Source: Pseudomonas sp. JAI120 (GTDB lineage: Bacteria > Pseudomonadota > Gammaproteobacteria > Pseudomonadales > Pseudomonadaceae). From it: a stretch of 64,000 bases of DNA. Below the pieces are notes generated by a model. That model had not been told where the DNA came from. It searched no databases and saw only the letters and a list, made by a program, of their open reading frames with translations. Both the position numbers and the translations under genes were made by a program. Location: the NCBI RefSeq assembly GCF_014207255.1, contig NZ_JACHCZ010000001.1, forward strand, positions 1,665,378 through 1,729,377, in the 5' to 3' direction. Below are positions 26,122-34,874 of this stretch, piece by piece (positions within the stretch are counted from its first letter, which is position 1; the number at the start of each line of letters is the position of its first letter).

Positions 26122-27225
26122 ATGACTTCAGAAAATAAAATTCAATATGTATCTATTCAGATTGTGAGAGGCATAGCTGCCTTACTAATCGTCTTATTTC
26201 ACTCGCATATCGCTGTAGATATGATGCCTGGCGATCATAAGGTCAACATACCATTTGCGTATAGTCGCGGTCATTGGGCTGTTTACCTGTTTTTTGTCGT
26301 CAGCGGATTCATTATCACTCACGTCACATCTGGCGAAAAATTCAAAATCCGTCCGTTCCTGGCGAAGCGGATTATCAGGATATACCCAATATGGTGGCTG
26401 TCATTTATATTTGCCCTGATGGGTCTGTACATCTTCAACGTTTCTTTTGCATATGGCACTCCATTTGATATGGAGTCGTACATAAAGTCGTTCTTATTGC
26501 TTCCAAGCGTCGTAAAACCAATAAACTCGGTGGGATGGACTTTAATTTACGAGGTTCTGTTCTATCTGGTTTCAGCTCTTGTGCTGATTCGATACAACCA
26601 CAAAATTCTCATGCTAACTATTCTTTCGCTATTTGGTATCGGAGCAATCCTGTATTCAATTTCTCCGAATCATACGTGGCTCGTAAACCCGCTTGGGCAC
26701 CACCTCTTTTCACAGTTTCAGCTTCTGTTTGCCACTGGAATAGCCCTATACCTCTATCAAGACAAACTTTCCTGGATTCACCCGGCAATGGCGCTAATCC
26801 TTTCCATGGCAACTTTGGCAAGTGTCATCTATGCGCCTTCGGCAGCTTTAGGTAATGGAGAGCTTTATTTCGTAGTATTTGGTGTTTCGCTAGCATCTAG
26901 CTTACTGATAGTTTCCCTATTAAACAGCGAAAAACGGGGCTGGCTACGAAGCCAAAACAAGGCTATTGCAAACCCGGTTTCCATCATGAACGCGATCGGT
27001 AACTGCTCATTCAGCCTGTATTTGTTCCACTGGGGGATTTTTACAATCGTGGGTTCTAAGGCAACACAGGCATATCTAGGCCTGCCAGCATGGAGTGTGG
27101 AGCTCTGGCGATTCGGATGGATAGCCGTTTCGATTGCCATAGCCCTGCTCATGTACCGATTCTTTGAATCCCCTATTTCTCGTCACGGCGGACGAATTAT
27201 CCGTAACAGCCGCCTATTCTCGTAG
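26122..27225 (+). CDS. O-acyltransferase (lysogenic conversion candidate)
   Basis: A 367-residue membrane protein of the acyltransferase-3 (OafA/YrhL) family: about ten transmembrane helices; motif RGIAALLIVLFHSH near the N-terminus (catalytic His of the family), and FVVSGFIITHV after it. Such proteins acetylate O-antigen or other surface polysaccharides, and phages use them to change the receptor (compare Oac of phage D3). The gene is clearly more AT-rich than its neighbours, is oriented against the late operon, and would be active in the lysogen. No signal or SGNH domain is fused. Confidence 0.85.
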   Translation: MTSENKIQYVSIQIVRGIAALLIVLFHSHIAVDMMPGDHKVNIPFAYSRGHWAVYLFFVVSGFIITHVTSGEKFKIRPFLAKRIIRIYPIWWLSFIFALMGLYIFNVSFAYGTPFDMESYIKSFLLLPSVVKPINSVGWTLIYEVLFYLVSALVLIRYNHKILMLTILSLFGIGAILYSISPNHTWLVNPLGHHLFSQFQLLFATGIALYLYQDKLSWIHPAMALILSMATLASVIYAPSAALGNGELYFVVFGVSLASSLLIVSLLNSEKRGWLRSQNKAIANPVSIMNAIGNCSFSLYLFHWGIFTIVGSKATQAYLGLPAWSVELWRFGWIAVSIAIALLMYRFFESPISRHGGRIIRNSRLFS

Positions 27226-27244
27226 ACTTTGAGCAAAATCGGGT

Positions 27245-27778
27245 TCATGCCAGCACATTCTTTGCCCGCGCCCACAATTGCAGGCGATCTTCCAGGCCAT
27301 TGAGTCCACCGTTAATGCGGCGGGTGATCTTCGTGAACTCACCCTGATCCGCCAGCGTGTTCAGGCCTTTCATAGACCAGAACCAAGCCGCCGACATCGC
27401 GGCGTACTGCGGCTCCTCCAGCAGCGTGGGTTGATTGATCAGGTCCAGGCCCAGCGCTTCACCGCATGCGGCGTGGTTCGCCCGTCCGGTGATCTGGATC
27501 AGCCCACGCCCACGATACTTCGAGCCGTCACCCTTGACGGTGTTGCCCAGATCCGCACGGCCTTCGTACGTGAGCTGCTGCGCCGTGGGGCCCCATATCT
27601 CGCGCACGTAGCGCAGTTGGCCGGACTCGTGCCCAACCTGGGCGATGAATGCTGCGGCGCGCGCGGTTCCCACGATGCCGTAGCGGATCATGGCTGTATT
27701 CAGCGCAGGAACAAAAACGCCGGCTTGGCGGCCGGCGTTTGGAAGGATCTGCAGCAACTGCTGCTCAGTGATCGGCAT
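27245..27778 (-). CDS. GH19-type endolysin
   Basis: A 177-residue chitinase-19-like peptidoglycan hydrolase. Catalytic Glu in VGHESGQL, plus YRGRGLIQITGR and ITRRINGGLNG, are typical of phage endolysins. No signal peptide, so holin export is needed. It is the last gene of the leftward late operon, separated from the tail-fibre assembly gene by a terminator. The holin and spanins are 20 kb away at the other end of the operon. Confidence 0.93.
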   Translation of the reverse strand: MPITEQQLLQILPNAGRQAGVFVPALNTAMIRYGIVGTARAAAFIAQVGHESGQLRYVREIWGPTAQQLTYEGRADLGNTVKGDGSKYRGRGLIQITGRANHAACGEALGLDLINQPTLLEEPQYAAMSAAWFWSMKGLNTLADQGEFTKITRRINGGLNGLEDRLQLWARAKNVLA

Positions 27779-27792
27779 GGCTTTCTCCAGGC

Positions 27793-27814
27793 AACAAAAC
27801 CCGCCGAAGCGGGC
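27793..27814 (-). terminator. intrinsic terminator between tail module and endolysin
   Basis: On the minus strand the hairpin AGCCCGCTTCGGCGGGTTTTG forms a GC stem with a TTTTG tail. Read-through or antitermination is needed for endolysin expression. Confidence 0.75.
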
Positions 27815-27827
27815 TATATTTTTCGAT

Positions 27828-28235
27828 TTACACGGAGGCTGGAGGGTCCGGCCACATCGGTGACGAAACGGTCAGGTCAACAAGCTTAAGAGCTCGATAA
27901 TATGACTGCCAAGCCTTGGCAAGAACCGTCTCATCATCTGTTGCATCGCCAAGTTGCAAGGAGACCAACACTGGCGCCATTCTCTTAGACGCATCGTAAA
28001 GCAGACTTTCCTGCTGAATCGAATTTCTGGCAGTGATTTGCTCAGCGGTGGGCGGCGGCGGATCAGAAAGCATAGGCAAGCCATCAGGGCCCATAACGAT
28101 AATCTTCCCGTCGTCAGACTGTCCTCGGATAAGTAGGGTCCGAAGATCATTAGTGATTTCTACCGCGTCTTCTGGAATGAAATTAATCGCGTCATCATAA
28201 AAACCCAACGTCACAAACGAATAGTAGATAGTCAT
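27828..28235 (-). CDS. tail fibre assembly protein
   Basis: A 135-residue protein of the phage tail fibre assembly (Tfa) family, helping the tail fibre to trimerise. N-terminal MTIYYSFVTLGFYDDAINFIPEDAVEI fits the family, with PPPPTAEQITARNSIQQESLLYDASKRMAPV in the helical C-terminal part. The start at 28235 lies two bases after the tail fibre stop, so they are translated together. Confidence 0.85.
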   Translation of the reverse strand: MTIYYSFVTLGFYDDAINFIPEDAVEITNDLRTLLIRGQSDDGKIIVMGPDGLPMLSDPPPPTAEQITARNSIQQESLLYDASKRMAPVLVSLQLGDATDDETVLAKAWQSYYRALKLVDLTVSSPMWPDPPASV

Positions 28236-28237
28236 AT

Positions 28238-29146
28238 TTAGAACCCTATCGATAGCCAAGAAATCTGCTGAGCTGATGCGCCAGTAGTTACATTTACATC
28301 GTTTGTTATTACAACTTGAGAGTTTGAGATTGCGTTTGCATATGCCGAATAATTACCGTTAGTAGTGGAAGCGCTAGAATTTACAGTTGCGAGCGAAACC
28401 AATACTGACGAGGGAAAAACGGTCGAATAATTAACTGTAGTGCTGCCCTCAGAGGCTACAGATATTCTTCCCCACTGAAAAATAAGACCGCCCAACCAAG
28501 AAGGAAGAATCAAATATCCATTTGTTGAAAGAATATAAGATACGCCCCACTTTAGTTTCTTGGGTGTTACCACTGTCGCATCATCTGTGCCAGAGTTAAC
28601 AATTGGTTGAGTTGCGACTTTTAATACCCCAAGATTCGACTCAGTAGCCTGACCAACTGAAGAAATTGGTGCGAGCAGCACAAGATCCGTGCCGTCGTAC
28701 ATCACGTCGGAAACTTGATCGGCAAAGAATGTCGCCGCAATTTTTGCGCCGGTGGCATCGTACTGCTTGAGATTCTTGGCACCCTTGCCGGATACGTTCA
28801 ACGTGGGGTTAAGACCAGAATTCACAGGGAACTTCACCGTGAAGCGCTGATTCGTGGCGTATGCGGATATCGCTGGAGATGGTGTCAGCATCAGCACCGT
28901 GGCGGTGCCAGCCGCGGAGAACGCCGTGGCCTTCTGAGCCTGGAGTAGTTTGTAGAGTGCCTGCAGGAGTTGGTCCTGGGTGCCTTTTACAGGCGTGACG
29001 CCTCCGGCAGACAGGACACTCATCACCTCCTCCTGGACATCATTCAGCCAGTCGTCCGTTACAACTGTCGCCTGAATGCCTCCAACCGGATCCCCCTCGG
29101 TGAACTTGTTATCGACCGTAGCCCCAGGGCCGTCAATTCTGTGCAT
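28238..29146 (-). CDS. tail fibre protein
   Basis: A 302-residue fibre. The N-terminal part (residues 1-75; FTEGDPVGGIQATVVTDDWLNDVQEEV) is the baseplate-attachment domain seen in Pseudomonas phage fibres. The middle is beta-rich, and the C-terminal part (about 200-302) is rich in Ser, Thr, Asn and ends QQISWLSIGF, typical for receptor-binding gp53-like tips. The 3' third is markedly more AT-rich, suggesting tip exchange with its Tfa. Confidence 0.88.
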   Translation of the reverse strand: MHRIDGPGATVDNKFTEGDPVGGIQATVVTDDWLNDVQEEVMSVLSAGGVTPVKGTQDQLLQALYKLLQAQKATAFSAAGTATVLMLTPSPAISAYATNQRFTVKFPVNSGLNPTLNVSGKGAKNLKQYDATGAKIAATFFADQVSDVMYDGTDLVLLAPISSVGQATESNLGVLKVATQPIVNSGTDDATVVTPKKLKWGVSYILSTNGYLILPSWLGGLIFQWGRISVASEGSTTVNYSTVFPSSVLVSLATVNSSASTTNGNYSAYANAISNSQVVITNDVNVTTGASAQQISWLSIGF

Positions 29147-29149
29147 GCG

Positions 29150-29740
29150 TCATTCTCCGTAGGCGAATAGCGCAATCGTATGCGCCGGTTTCAATTGATT
29201 AATTTTGCATTCGAGGGTGTCGTTCCCCCATGTGCGCAGCCTCTCGCCGGCCGCCGAAACTCCGGCACGGAACGAAATGACCGATGTTTCAGGAGCACGG
29301 ATCAACCAGGTGAAAACCCAGTCGCCGTTGGTGAGCGCGTCGCCTGCGCGCGAGAGGCCGGCCCGGAAAGGCCGATACTCTTCAATGGTTACCGTGTAAC
29401 CGAGTGCGCCTGCCAGTTCGATGAAGTAGCCCGCCGACTGCCCGCCAGTGCTGGATAGTTTCGCCAGCAGGGCGTTCTTTCGGCCTTGCAGCGTTTCTTC
29501 CAAAACACCCGAGCATTTATCAGGAAGGCCTGCGACCCTCTCCCAGTCGCTCAGCATCTCGCTGGTGGTGGATGGGTTGGCCTCCATTGGAAGCGCTTCG
29601 CCCCGGCCGTCTACCCGGGCCAGTTCAATTGACATGCCATCAAGCAGGCTGTGAAGCGTGGTTCCAGATTCTCGCGGGAAAGCTTGTCCAGGAGGCAGCA
29701 GCGTTTTCAGCTGCTCCAGGTAGTCGGCAGCTGTTGGCAT
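29150..29740 (-). CDS. baseplate protein, Mu gp48 / DUF2313 family
   Basis: A 196-residue protein of the YmfQ/DUF2313 family, corresponding to Mu gp48. It is a baseplate-periphery component that links the J-like wedge to the tail fibre. N-terminal PTAADYLEQLKTLLPPGQAFPR is family-typical, with the Arg/Gly-rich region later. It lies between the gp47-like gene and the fibre with short spacers. Confidence 0.87.
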   Translation of the reverse strand: MPTAADYLEQLKTLLPPGQAFPRESGTTLHSLLDGMSIELARVDGRGEALPMEANPSTTSEMLSDWERVAGLPDKCSGVLEETLQGRKNALLAKLSSTGGQSAGYFIELAGALGYTVTIEEYRPFRAGLSRAGDALTNGDWVFTWLIRAPETSVISFRAGVSAAGERLRTWGNDTLECKINQLKPAHTIALFAYGE

Positions 29741-29749
29741 TACGCCTCC

Positions 29750-30808
29750 TTAAAAGCTGGAGAAGGTTATGGTGCCGGGCACTGCCATGTGTCCGGTGGC
29801 GTGCGCAACGTTCGCGGTCGGAGCCGTAATCTGGTTGTCCGCTTCGCCAGCCGCGATTGATACGGCCTCTCGTAGATGGCTGATCAATGTCGGGCTGCCA
29901 GGTTTCGAGTCACGGACAATCAGGTCAGCTACTTCTGCTCGCACCGCGACCTGGACAGCGGCCGTGTTCGGCGACAGCTTCACCGCCAAATTGAGCGGGT
30001 CCGCTACAGGAGCCGCTACGAAAACCTCGGCGGTCAACGGGCGACGGGCATCAATATAAGCCTGAACCTCTGCGACCTTGGCCGCGTTCGGGATGATGTT
30101 GTCTTCTCCATCACACACGAACAATACAGTCACAGTCCCGGCGCCCATCTGAAGCGGATACACCCACACACGGGTAACGCCGGGGACCTCAAGAGCCCAA
30201 AGCTCATAGTCTGAGGCTGCACCGCCGTGTGGCGGCTGCCTGATACGCTTTAGCAGCCGACTGAGCAATTGCTCGTCCGTCTCAACATCAAGACCGCCAT
30301 CAATGTCCGTGGCCGCAGATCCGGTCGATTGAACACCGGCCACGGGTGAAAACAGAAACAGTGGCGTTCCGGCCTGCGCATCGCCAGCGGCACCAGCCTC
30401 TACGGCGACAACAGTCGGCTGGAGCGTGATATCAGTGAACACCGCATCAGCCAGGACGCGGTACTGCACACCATCTTGCCGCTGTAGGATTGTCCCGGCC
30501 GGAAGCGGCGAGCCGATTGCGCCGGCAAGCAGCGCGGCGCCGGTCGAATAATCAGCGGCCTTGCGAAAGACTTTCCAGATCGCTGCCCAACGCTCAAGGT
30601 ATTCCTTCTCGGCGGCGTCGATGATCGCCTGCTTGGCCGCCCACTCAAGGAAGCCGTAGAGCATGTGCACTGCGCCAGCCTCAGATCGGGCGAGGATACC
30701 CAACAGCGAACGGCGTAGCACCGCGCTTTGGACGCCAGTCACGCGGCCGCTGATGTCGGTGGTAACCCGGTCAATGAGCTCAGGCAAGGTTGGTCTAGCA
30801 AATGGCAT
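29750..30808 (-). CDS. baseplate J-like protein (Mu gp47)
   Basis: A 352-residue protein of the baseplate wedge J family, start MPFARPTLPELIDRVTTDISGR. Sequence blocks TGAALLAGAIGSPLPAGTILQRQDGVQYRV and GGAASDYELWALEVPGVTRVWVYP are characteristic. It forms the wedge of the contractile baseplate. Start chosen at 30808 because the frame before it overlaps the gp46 gene; the start touches the upstream stop. Confidence 0.92.
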   Translation of the reverse strand: MPFARPTLPELIDRVTTDISGRVTGVQSAVLRRSLLGILARSEAGAVHMLYGFLEWAAKQAIIDAAEKEYLERWAAIWKVFRKAADYSTGAALLAGAIGSPLPAGTILQRQDGVQYRVLADAVFTDITLQPTVVAVEAGAAGDAQAGTPLFLFSPVAGVQSTGSAATDIDGGLDVETDEQLLSRLLKRIRQPPHGGAASDYELWALEVPGVTRVWVYPLQMGAGTVTVLFVCDGEDNIIPNAAKVAEVQAYIDARRPLTAEVFVAAPVADPLNLAVKLSPNTAAVQVAVRAEVADLIVRDSKPGSPTLISHLREAVSIAAGEADNQITAPTANVAHATGHMAVPGTITFSSF

Positions 30809-31275
30809 CAGGCAGCCCTCTTGCCGGCCTGGGCCGACCATTCATAGTTGTATCGGTAGCGAACGGCCTGGCCGGTCGGACGATAGATGTCGATAACGAG
30901 CAGCATCACGCCGCGCGAGTGATATGAAGCGGCGACCTCGATCGTCGTGGCCACCATGTCATCAATCATCCAGGCCAAGGCGTCACGGCAATACTGCTCA
31001 GCGCGGCTCAGCGTTTGGGGCAGTTCTTTCTCCCTGGCCAGTAGCCAGAGCAGCGAGCCCGTCTGGTCGGTCGCCGAGACATTTGTGAGATCACCCCAGT
31101 AACCGCGCAAATCGTCCTGCTCATATTCGGGCGGGATCTGCTCAGCACTGGCGCGGCGATCGGTGAATAGGCTGATGATCACGGCAGTTTCAAGGCCGTC
31201 ATCGCGCTCGAGGTCGAAACCAAACAGCACTAGGTCACCGCCAAACTCGGTCATTACCATCGCGGCGTCAGCCAT
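30808..31275 (-). CDS. baseplate protein, Mu gp46 / GP46 family
   Basis: A 155-residue protein of the GP46 baseplate family, equivalent to the W-like wedge protein. Family pattern GLETAVIISLFTDRRASAEQIPPEYEQDDLRGYWGD near the N-terminus. It interacts with the J wedge. It overlaps both neighbours by one base, so the gp44-gp48 set is one tightly coupled block. Confidence 0.9.
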   Translation of the reverse strand: MADAAMVMTEFGGDLVLFGFDLERDDGLETAVIISLFTDRRASAEQIPPEYEQDDLRGYWGDLTNVSATDQTGSLLWLLAREKELPQTLSRAEQYCRDALAWMIDDMVATTIEVAASYHSRGVMLLVIDIYRPTGQAVRYRYNYEWSAQAGKRAA

Positions 31276-31808
31276 TAAATGGGCGCTCCCGTGTTCGCAG
31301 GTCCAGACAACACGCCGCCATGCTGGTGAGTGCTGCCGATGTTCTTACCGTTGTTTGTAACGGTGCCGGTGGAATCAATATTCCCCTGGATTTTTACGTT
31401 ACCGACCATCTCAATCTCTCCGATCATCTTGATGGTCGGGGCTTGAACCTCCGCATGCTGAACGGCAGTGACCTTAACCATGTCGCGCAGCAGCTCAACC
31501 TTGTTGCCAAGGTCGTCGTACATCGCGACCTCTCCAGCCTGCAGAACGAGACGGTAGCGGCGATCATCGACGGCGAGGACTATTCCCTGCTCGCGATTAC
31601 CACCGATGAAGGCAACCGCCACGTCGCCGCCTTTTGCGTGGCTGGTGAAGCCGTAGTTCTGCATGTGTTCGATATCGTCTCGCAGCTCGTCCTTGAGCAA
31701 CTCCACCTGCAACTGCTGCCGTCCGTTCGTGTCGGTTACCCGGCGCACAACACCACGGGCGAACATCATCATCACGCGGTTGCTGATATCTCGAATTGTG
31801 TTAACCAT
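31275..31808 (-). CDS. baseplate assembly protein V / Mu gp45 spike
   Basis: A 177-residue protein of the Mu gp45 family, the membrane-piercing spike of the contractile tail. N-terminal OB-like region (VRRVTDTNGRQQLQVELLKDELRDDIEHMQNYGFTSHAKGGDVAVAFIGGNREQ) and a C-terminal beta-helix-like part ending GSTHQHGGVLSGPANTGAPI, with an HQH motif that in this family binds an iron ion. Confidence 0.9.
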   Translation of the reverse strand: MVNTIRDISNRVMMMFARGVVRRVTDTNGRQQLQVELLKDELRDDIEHMQNYGFTSHAKGGDVAVAFIGGNREQGIVLAVDDRRYRLVLQAGEVAMYDDLGNKVELLRDMVKVTAVQHAEVQAPTIKMIGEIEMVGNVKIQGNIDSTGTVTNNGKNIGSTHQHGGVLSGPANTGAPI

Positions 31809-32934
31809 CTTTTTTGTCCTCTTCCCCGATGGCTTCCGCCCAAATATTCCGACCGCCCTTTTTCCCTGCCTTGCCTTTCTTCGAATCAGGAGGCTCCGGC
31901 GAAAAGGCTTGCGGGCTGACGATGTCGAGCTTGGTAGTGGTACCGCCCTCCCCCCGCTCGTAGGTGGCCTGCCGAATAATCATTTGCCCATCCATACGCA
32001 ACCATGGCGACCTGACCTGCACCAGCATTCCTGGCTCCCAGATTGCCCCCCCCGGGCTTTGCCGCCAGCCCTGGACGGTTATGGAAGCGGAAGCTGATTT
32101 TCCCAGCCGGCTGTTGGCCTCCCAGGTAGCTCGCTCTTGGGCGCTGCCGTTCGATCCACCGGACTCAGCGACGATCAGCATCGGTCGATAACGCCTGACT
32201 CCGCTGTCGCTTGCCCCGCCCTCGACATGCGCCTCAGTGCCTCCATCACTGTTTGGGTTGTATCCAGCTTGCCCTTTAACCAAGTAATTGCGGAAACGCT
32301 GGCTGTGATCGATGCTTCCGGTGGCACTGAGGATGTTTTCACCCTGAACCAGTCCCACGGTGGCCCGCTTGTTACCCGCACGGGTGATCAGTAGGCCGCC
32401 GGCGCCATCCGTCGTCAGCAATAGGCGTCTCTGCTTGGCGTAACGTTCAATCGCTTCGAACGCTGTTTCGCCCTGCTGCAGTTTGCAGACCGTGAATGGA
32501 GCGCCCACCGGTACATCAGCCGAAACGCCGACACCGAATGGCTGGGCCAAGACCTGGGCGAAGCGCAGTAGGTCAATGCTCTTCCACTCGTCCGGCGTGT
32601 GCACGGCACTACAGTCGATCAGGTCCGATGTCCGGTCGCGCCCTTGGATATTGATGGTGTGGTCATTCGCGCTGAACGAAGGCTTGAAGATGTCGACATA
32701 GCCAACCACCATCGTTATTCCGCCGAGACGGACCTCGCACTTATCGCCAGGGAGGATGGGCCAGGGCTCAACTTGAGCGCTTCTGCCCTCCTGCCCTTCC
32801 CAGCGCTCCGTAAGGGTCACAGTGAACGCGCCAGAGGAAGCATCAACGGCACGCGTTACTCCAACCTGGGTCCACCCCGCGTAATTCATGCCGTTGACCA
32901 GCAGTTCAAGGTCATCCATTTGCAAGAACCTCAA
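31801..32934 (-). CDS. baseplate hub protein (Mu gp44 / late control D family)
   Basis: A 377-residue hub protein that connects the tube to the spike. Typical N-terminus (LELLVNGMNYAGWTQVGVTRAVDASSGAFTVTLTERW) and AKQRRLLLTTDGAGGLLITRAG in the middle. C-terminal lysine-rich tail (KKGKAGKKGGRN). It overlaps the spike gene by 8 bases and the gp43-like gene by 23 bases. Confidence 0.9.
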   Translation of the reverse strand: MRFLQMDDLELLVNGMNYAGWTQVGVTRAVDASSGAFTVTLTERWEGQEGRSAQVEPWPILPGDKCEVRLGGITMVVGYVDIFKPSFSANDHTINIQGRDRTSDLIDCSAVHTPDEWKSIDLLRFAQVLAQPFGVGVSADVPVGAPFTVCKLQQGETAFEAIERYAKQRRLLLTTDGAGGLLITRAGNKRATVGLVQGENILSATGSIDHSQRFRNYLVKGQAGYNPNSDGGTEAHVEGGASDSGVRRYRPMLIVAESGGSNGSAQERATWEANSRLGKSASASITVQGWRQSPGGAIWEPGMLVQVRSPWLRMDGQMIIRQATYERGEGGTTTKLDIVSPQAFSPEPPDSKKGKAGKKGGRNIWAEAIGEEDKKDG

Positions 32935-34162
32935 GCTGTTGGCCGCCGATCAGGAAGCCTGGGCGGCGCGGGTCGTTGCGCAACACGATATCCTCGGCCC
33001 TGCTGGCGTCACCGTAGAGCTGATATGCAACAAGGAGAGACGGCAGCGTCTGCTTGGGCGAGAATGTCGCGAGTCGGGGCAAGTCCTGTTCAGGGTCAGG
33101 AACGGCCTGAACCACGGCGGTCCTTAAATCGGTAACCGCGACATACACCAGGTCGTTACTGGTCGACTCGCTCTCTTCGTCCAACCTGTCGGAAAGCTCA
33201 GTGCGCACCGCAACGGCCGCCTCGTAGCTATCGTATTTAGTCGGTTCGGAGGTTGTTTTCGTCCCGCCGTTGGAAACATCCTCAGTTGCCTGCGTGACCA
33301 CTGCGGCGACAGCTGCCTCAGAAATGGCGACCTGACGAACGAGCGCGGATACGGCGCTGGTGTTCCTCACGACCTGCTGACGGCTCGGCGTAGCAGAAGA
33401 GGATGCATCGTCGGAGCTTGGGAAATACTGGCTGTAAAGACTCATCAGCATTCCGAAGGCGCTGCCGCCGAAGGCTGACCGGATGCTGCTGATAGCGTCA
33501 ACGACCTGGCCAGCCAACTCGAGCGGGGCCTGGATCAGATTGAACGCATCAGAGCCGATGCCTTTGACCTTGTCGTAGTAGTCGGATACTGCCTGTATGT
33601 CGCTTGAAACGATGAACTCAGGCGAGCTCAAAAAATCGCTCAACCCTTTTATCTGCGTAGTGGCCGCATCGGCTACGAACGACGGGTAACCCTTGGTGAG
33701 GAAGTCGGCAATGAAGTTTTCCTTGCTGGCCTCGGTGACATCGCCCGCCTTTGCGCTGATCGCATTGACGCTGTCGACCTTGGCAGACGGGTAAGACGCC
33801 TCGCCCGCCTCGAGGAAAGTCATCGAGATCGTGCATTTGCCGCCCTCGTCTGAGGACTCGCTGACGTTGAGCCCTCGACAGACCACAGTCAACTCACCCC
33901 GGTACGGGTGAACCAACACTCCAGGGCCGGCTTGCTCGCAGACCTTGATCAGCTCTTCCCGGGCTACATCGTATTCTTTGCCCAGCAGATAGCCGGTGAT
34001 GCCGAACTCCCGAGACTTGCGACCAAGGTCTTCCGTATACGGAATATCGCGCTGCGCCGCCTCGTGTACCGCCTGGCGACGGCCGTGACTGCTGTCTGCC
34101 GTAGCCACAAAAAAGCCCACGCCACGAAAGGTCGCGGCGCGGTAGTTGTCTCGCCAAGCCAT
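32912..34162 (-). CDS. DNA circularisation N-terminal-domain protein (Mu gp43)
   Basis: A 416-residue protein with the DNA_circ_N family N-terminus (MAWRDNYRAATFRGVGFFVATADSSHGRRQAVHEAAQRDIPYTEDLGRKSREFGITGYLLG). In Mu-like tails it is a tail/baseplate protein; in Mu, N circularises injected DNA. Start chosen at 34162, preceded by GGAG; the frame opens 66 bases before. It is separated from the tape measure by a gene on the other strand. Confidence 0.88.
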   Translation of the reverse strand: MAWRDNYRAATFRGVGFFVATADSSHGRRQAVHEAAQRDIPYTEDLGRKSREFGITGYLLGKEYDVAREELIKVCEQAGPGVLVHPYRGELTVVCRGLNVSESSDEGGKCTISMTFLEAGEASYPSAKVDSVNAISAKAGDVTEASKENFIADFLTKGYPSFVADAATTQIKGLSDFLSSPEFIVSSDIQAVSDYYDKVKGIGSDAFNLIQAPLELAGQVVDAISSIRSAFGGSAFGMLMSLYSQYFPSSDDASSSATPSRQQVVRNTSAVSALVRQVAISEAAVAAVVTQATEDVSNGGTKTTSEPTKYDSYEAAVAVRTELSDRLDEESESTSNDLVYVAVTDLRTAVVQAVPDPEQDLPRLATFSPKQTLPSLLVAYQLYGDASRAEDIVLRNDPRRPGFLIGGQQLEVLANG

Positions 34163-34294
34163 GCTGTAACTCCAGCGGTAAGCCCAGGGGGAATGCCGTG
34201 GGATTTGTTTATTGGCGAATTGATACAAGACACAATTCCCTAAAAGGGATTTATGATCTCGATCTAACTCAATTTTACCTGTAGGGAATGCACC

Positions 34295-34873
34295 ATGAAA
34301 AAGCTAGGAGCTATCATTCTTCTCACGGCGGCCGGCACTGCACTGGGCGCCGAAAGGCTTTCGACGGTGACCGTGTATGACCTCAAAGTGCCAGGCACGC
34401 CGGAAATTGCAAAAGAGCAAGGCTTCACCGATTGCAAGGACAACTACAGCAGTTACATATGCACCCGCACTAAGCCAACCGTTGTCGCCGGTATCAGTGC
34501 TAAAAGCGCTGCTGTATTTTTTGACGGTTCAGATCATTTTGCTGAAAAAAATAGGGAGTCGAGTCGCAAAGTGACTGACTTCCCTCCCGAAAAGCTCACC
34601 TATGGCGGTGTCCGACTTGAGTTCGAAGATCGGTACGCCTTCAAAGAAGCGCTAGCCTCCGATGGCTGGCTTGAGACAAGCAGTGGGAATAGTGCGCAGT
34701 TCTACAAGAGTGGAGTGGCCGCCAGCTTTTCGATGTACAAATCAGCGGTTTCACTCTCCCCCCTAAGCCTCAAAGAGGTCGAAGAGCAGGTATCGACCCT
34801 TAACGCCAAACAGGCCGAAAAGGCTAAGTCCGAGTCAAATTCCACCTCCTTCATTGATTCAATGAAGAAGTGA
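34295..34873 (+). CDS. secreted protein moron inside tail operon
   Basis: A 192-residue protein with a cleavable signal peptide (MKKLGAIILLTAAGTALGAER) and no transmembrane region after it, so periplasmic or exported. Three cysteines (DCKDNYSSYICTR) could form a disulfide. I do not recognise the family. It is the only rightward gene within the tail block, has its own AT-rich upstream region with a hairpin (AATCCC/GGGATT), and ends one base from the tape measure stop. Such an isolated opposite-strand gene is likely a moron expressed in the lysogen. Confidence 0.8.
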   Translation: MKKLGAIILLTAAGTALGAERLSTVTVYDLKVPGTPEIAKEQGFTDCKDNYSSYICTRTKPTVVAGISAKSAAVFFDGSDHFAEKNRESSRKVTDFPPEKLTYGGVRLEFEDRYAFKEALASDGWLETSSGNSAQFYKSGVAASFSMYKSAVSLSPLSLKEVEEQVSTLNAKQAEKAKSESNSTSFIDSMKK

Positions 34874-34874
34874 T

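Noticed and set aside
34220..34257. Consensus sigma-70 promoter for the secreted moron
   Set aside because: TTGATA and TATGAT are present but 26 bases apart, too far for normal use; the promoter remains undefined.
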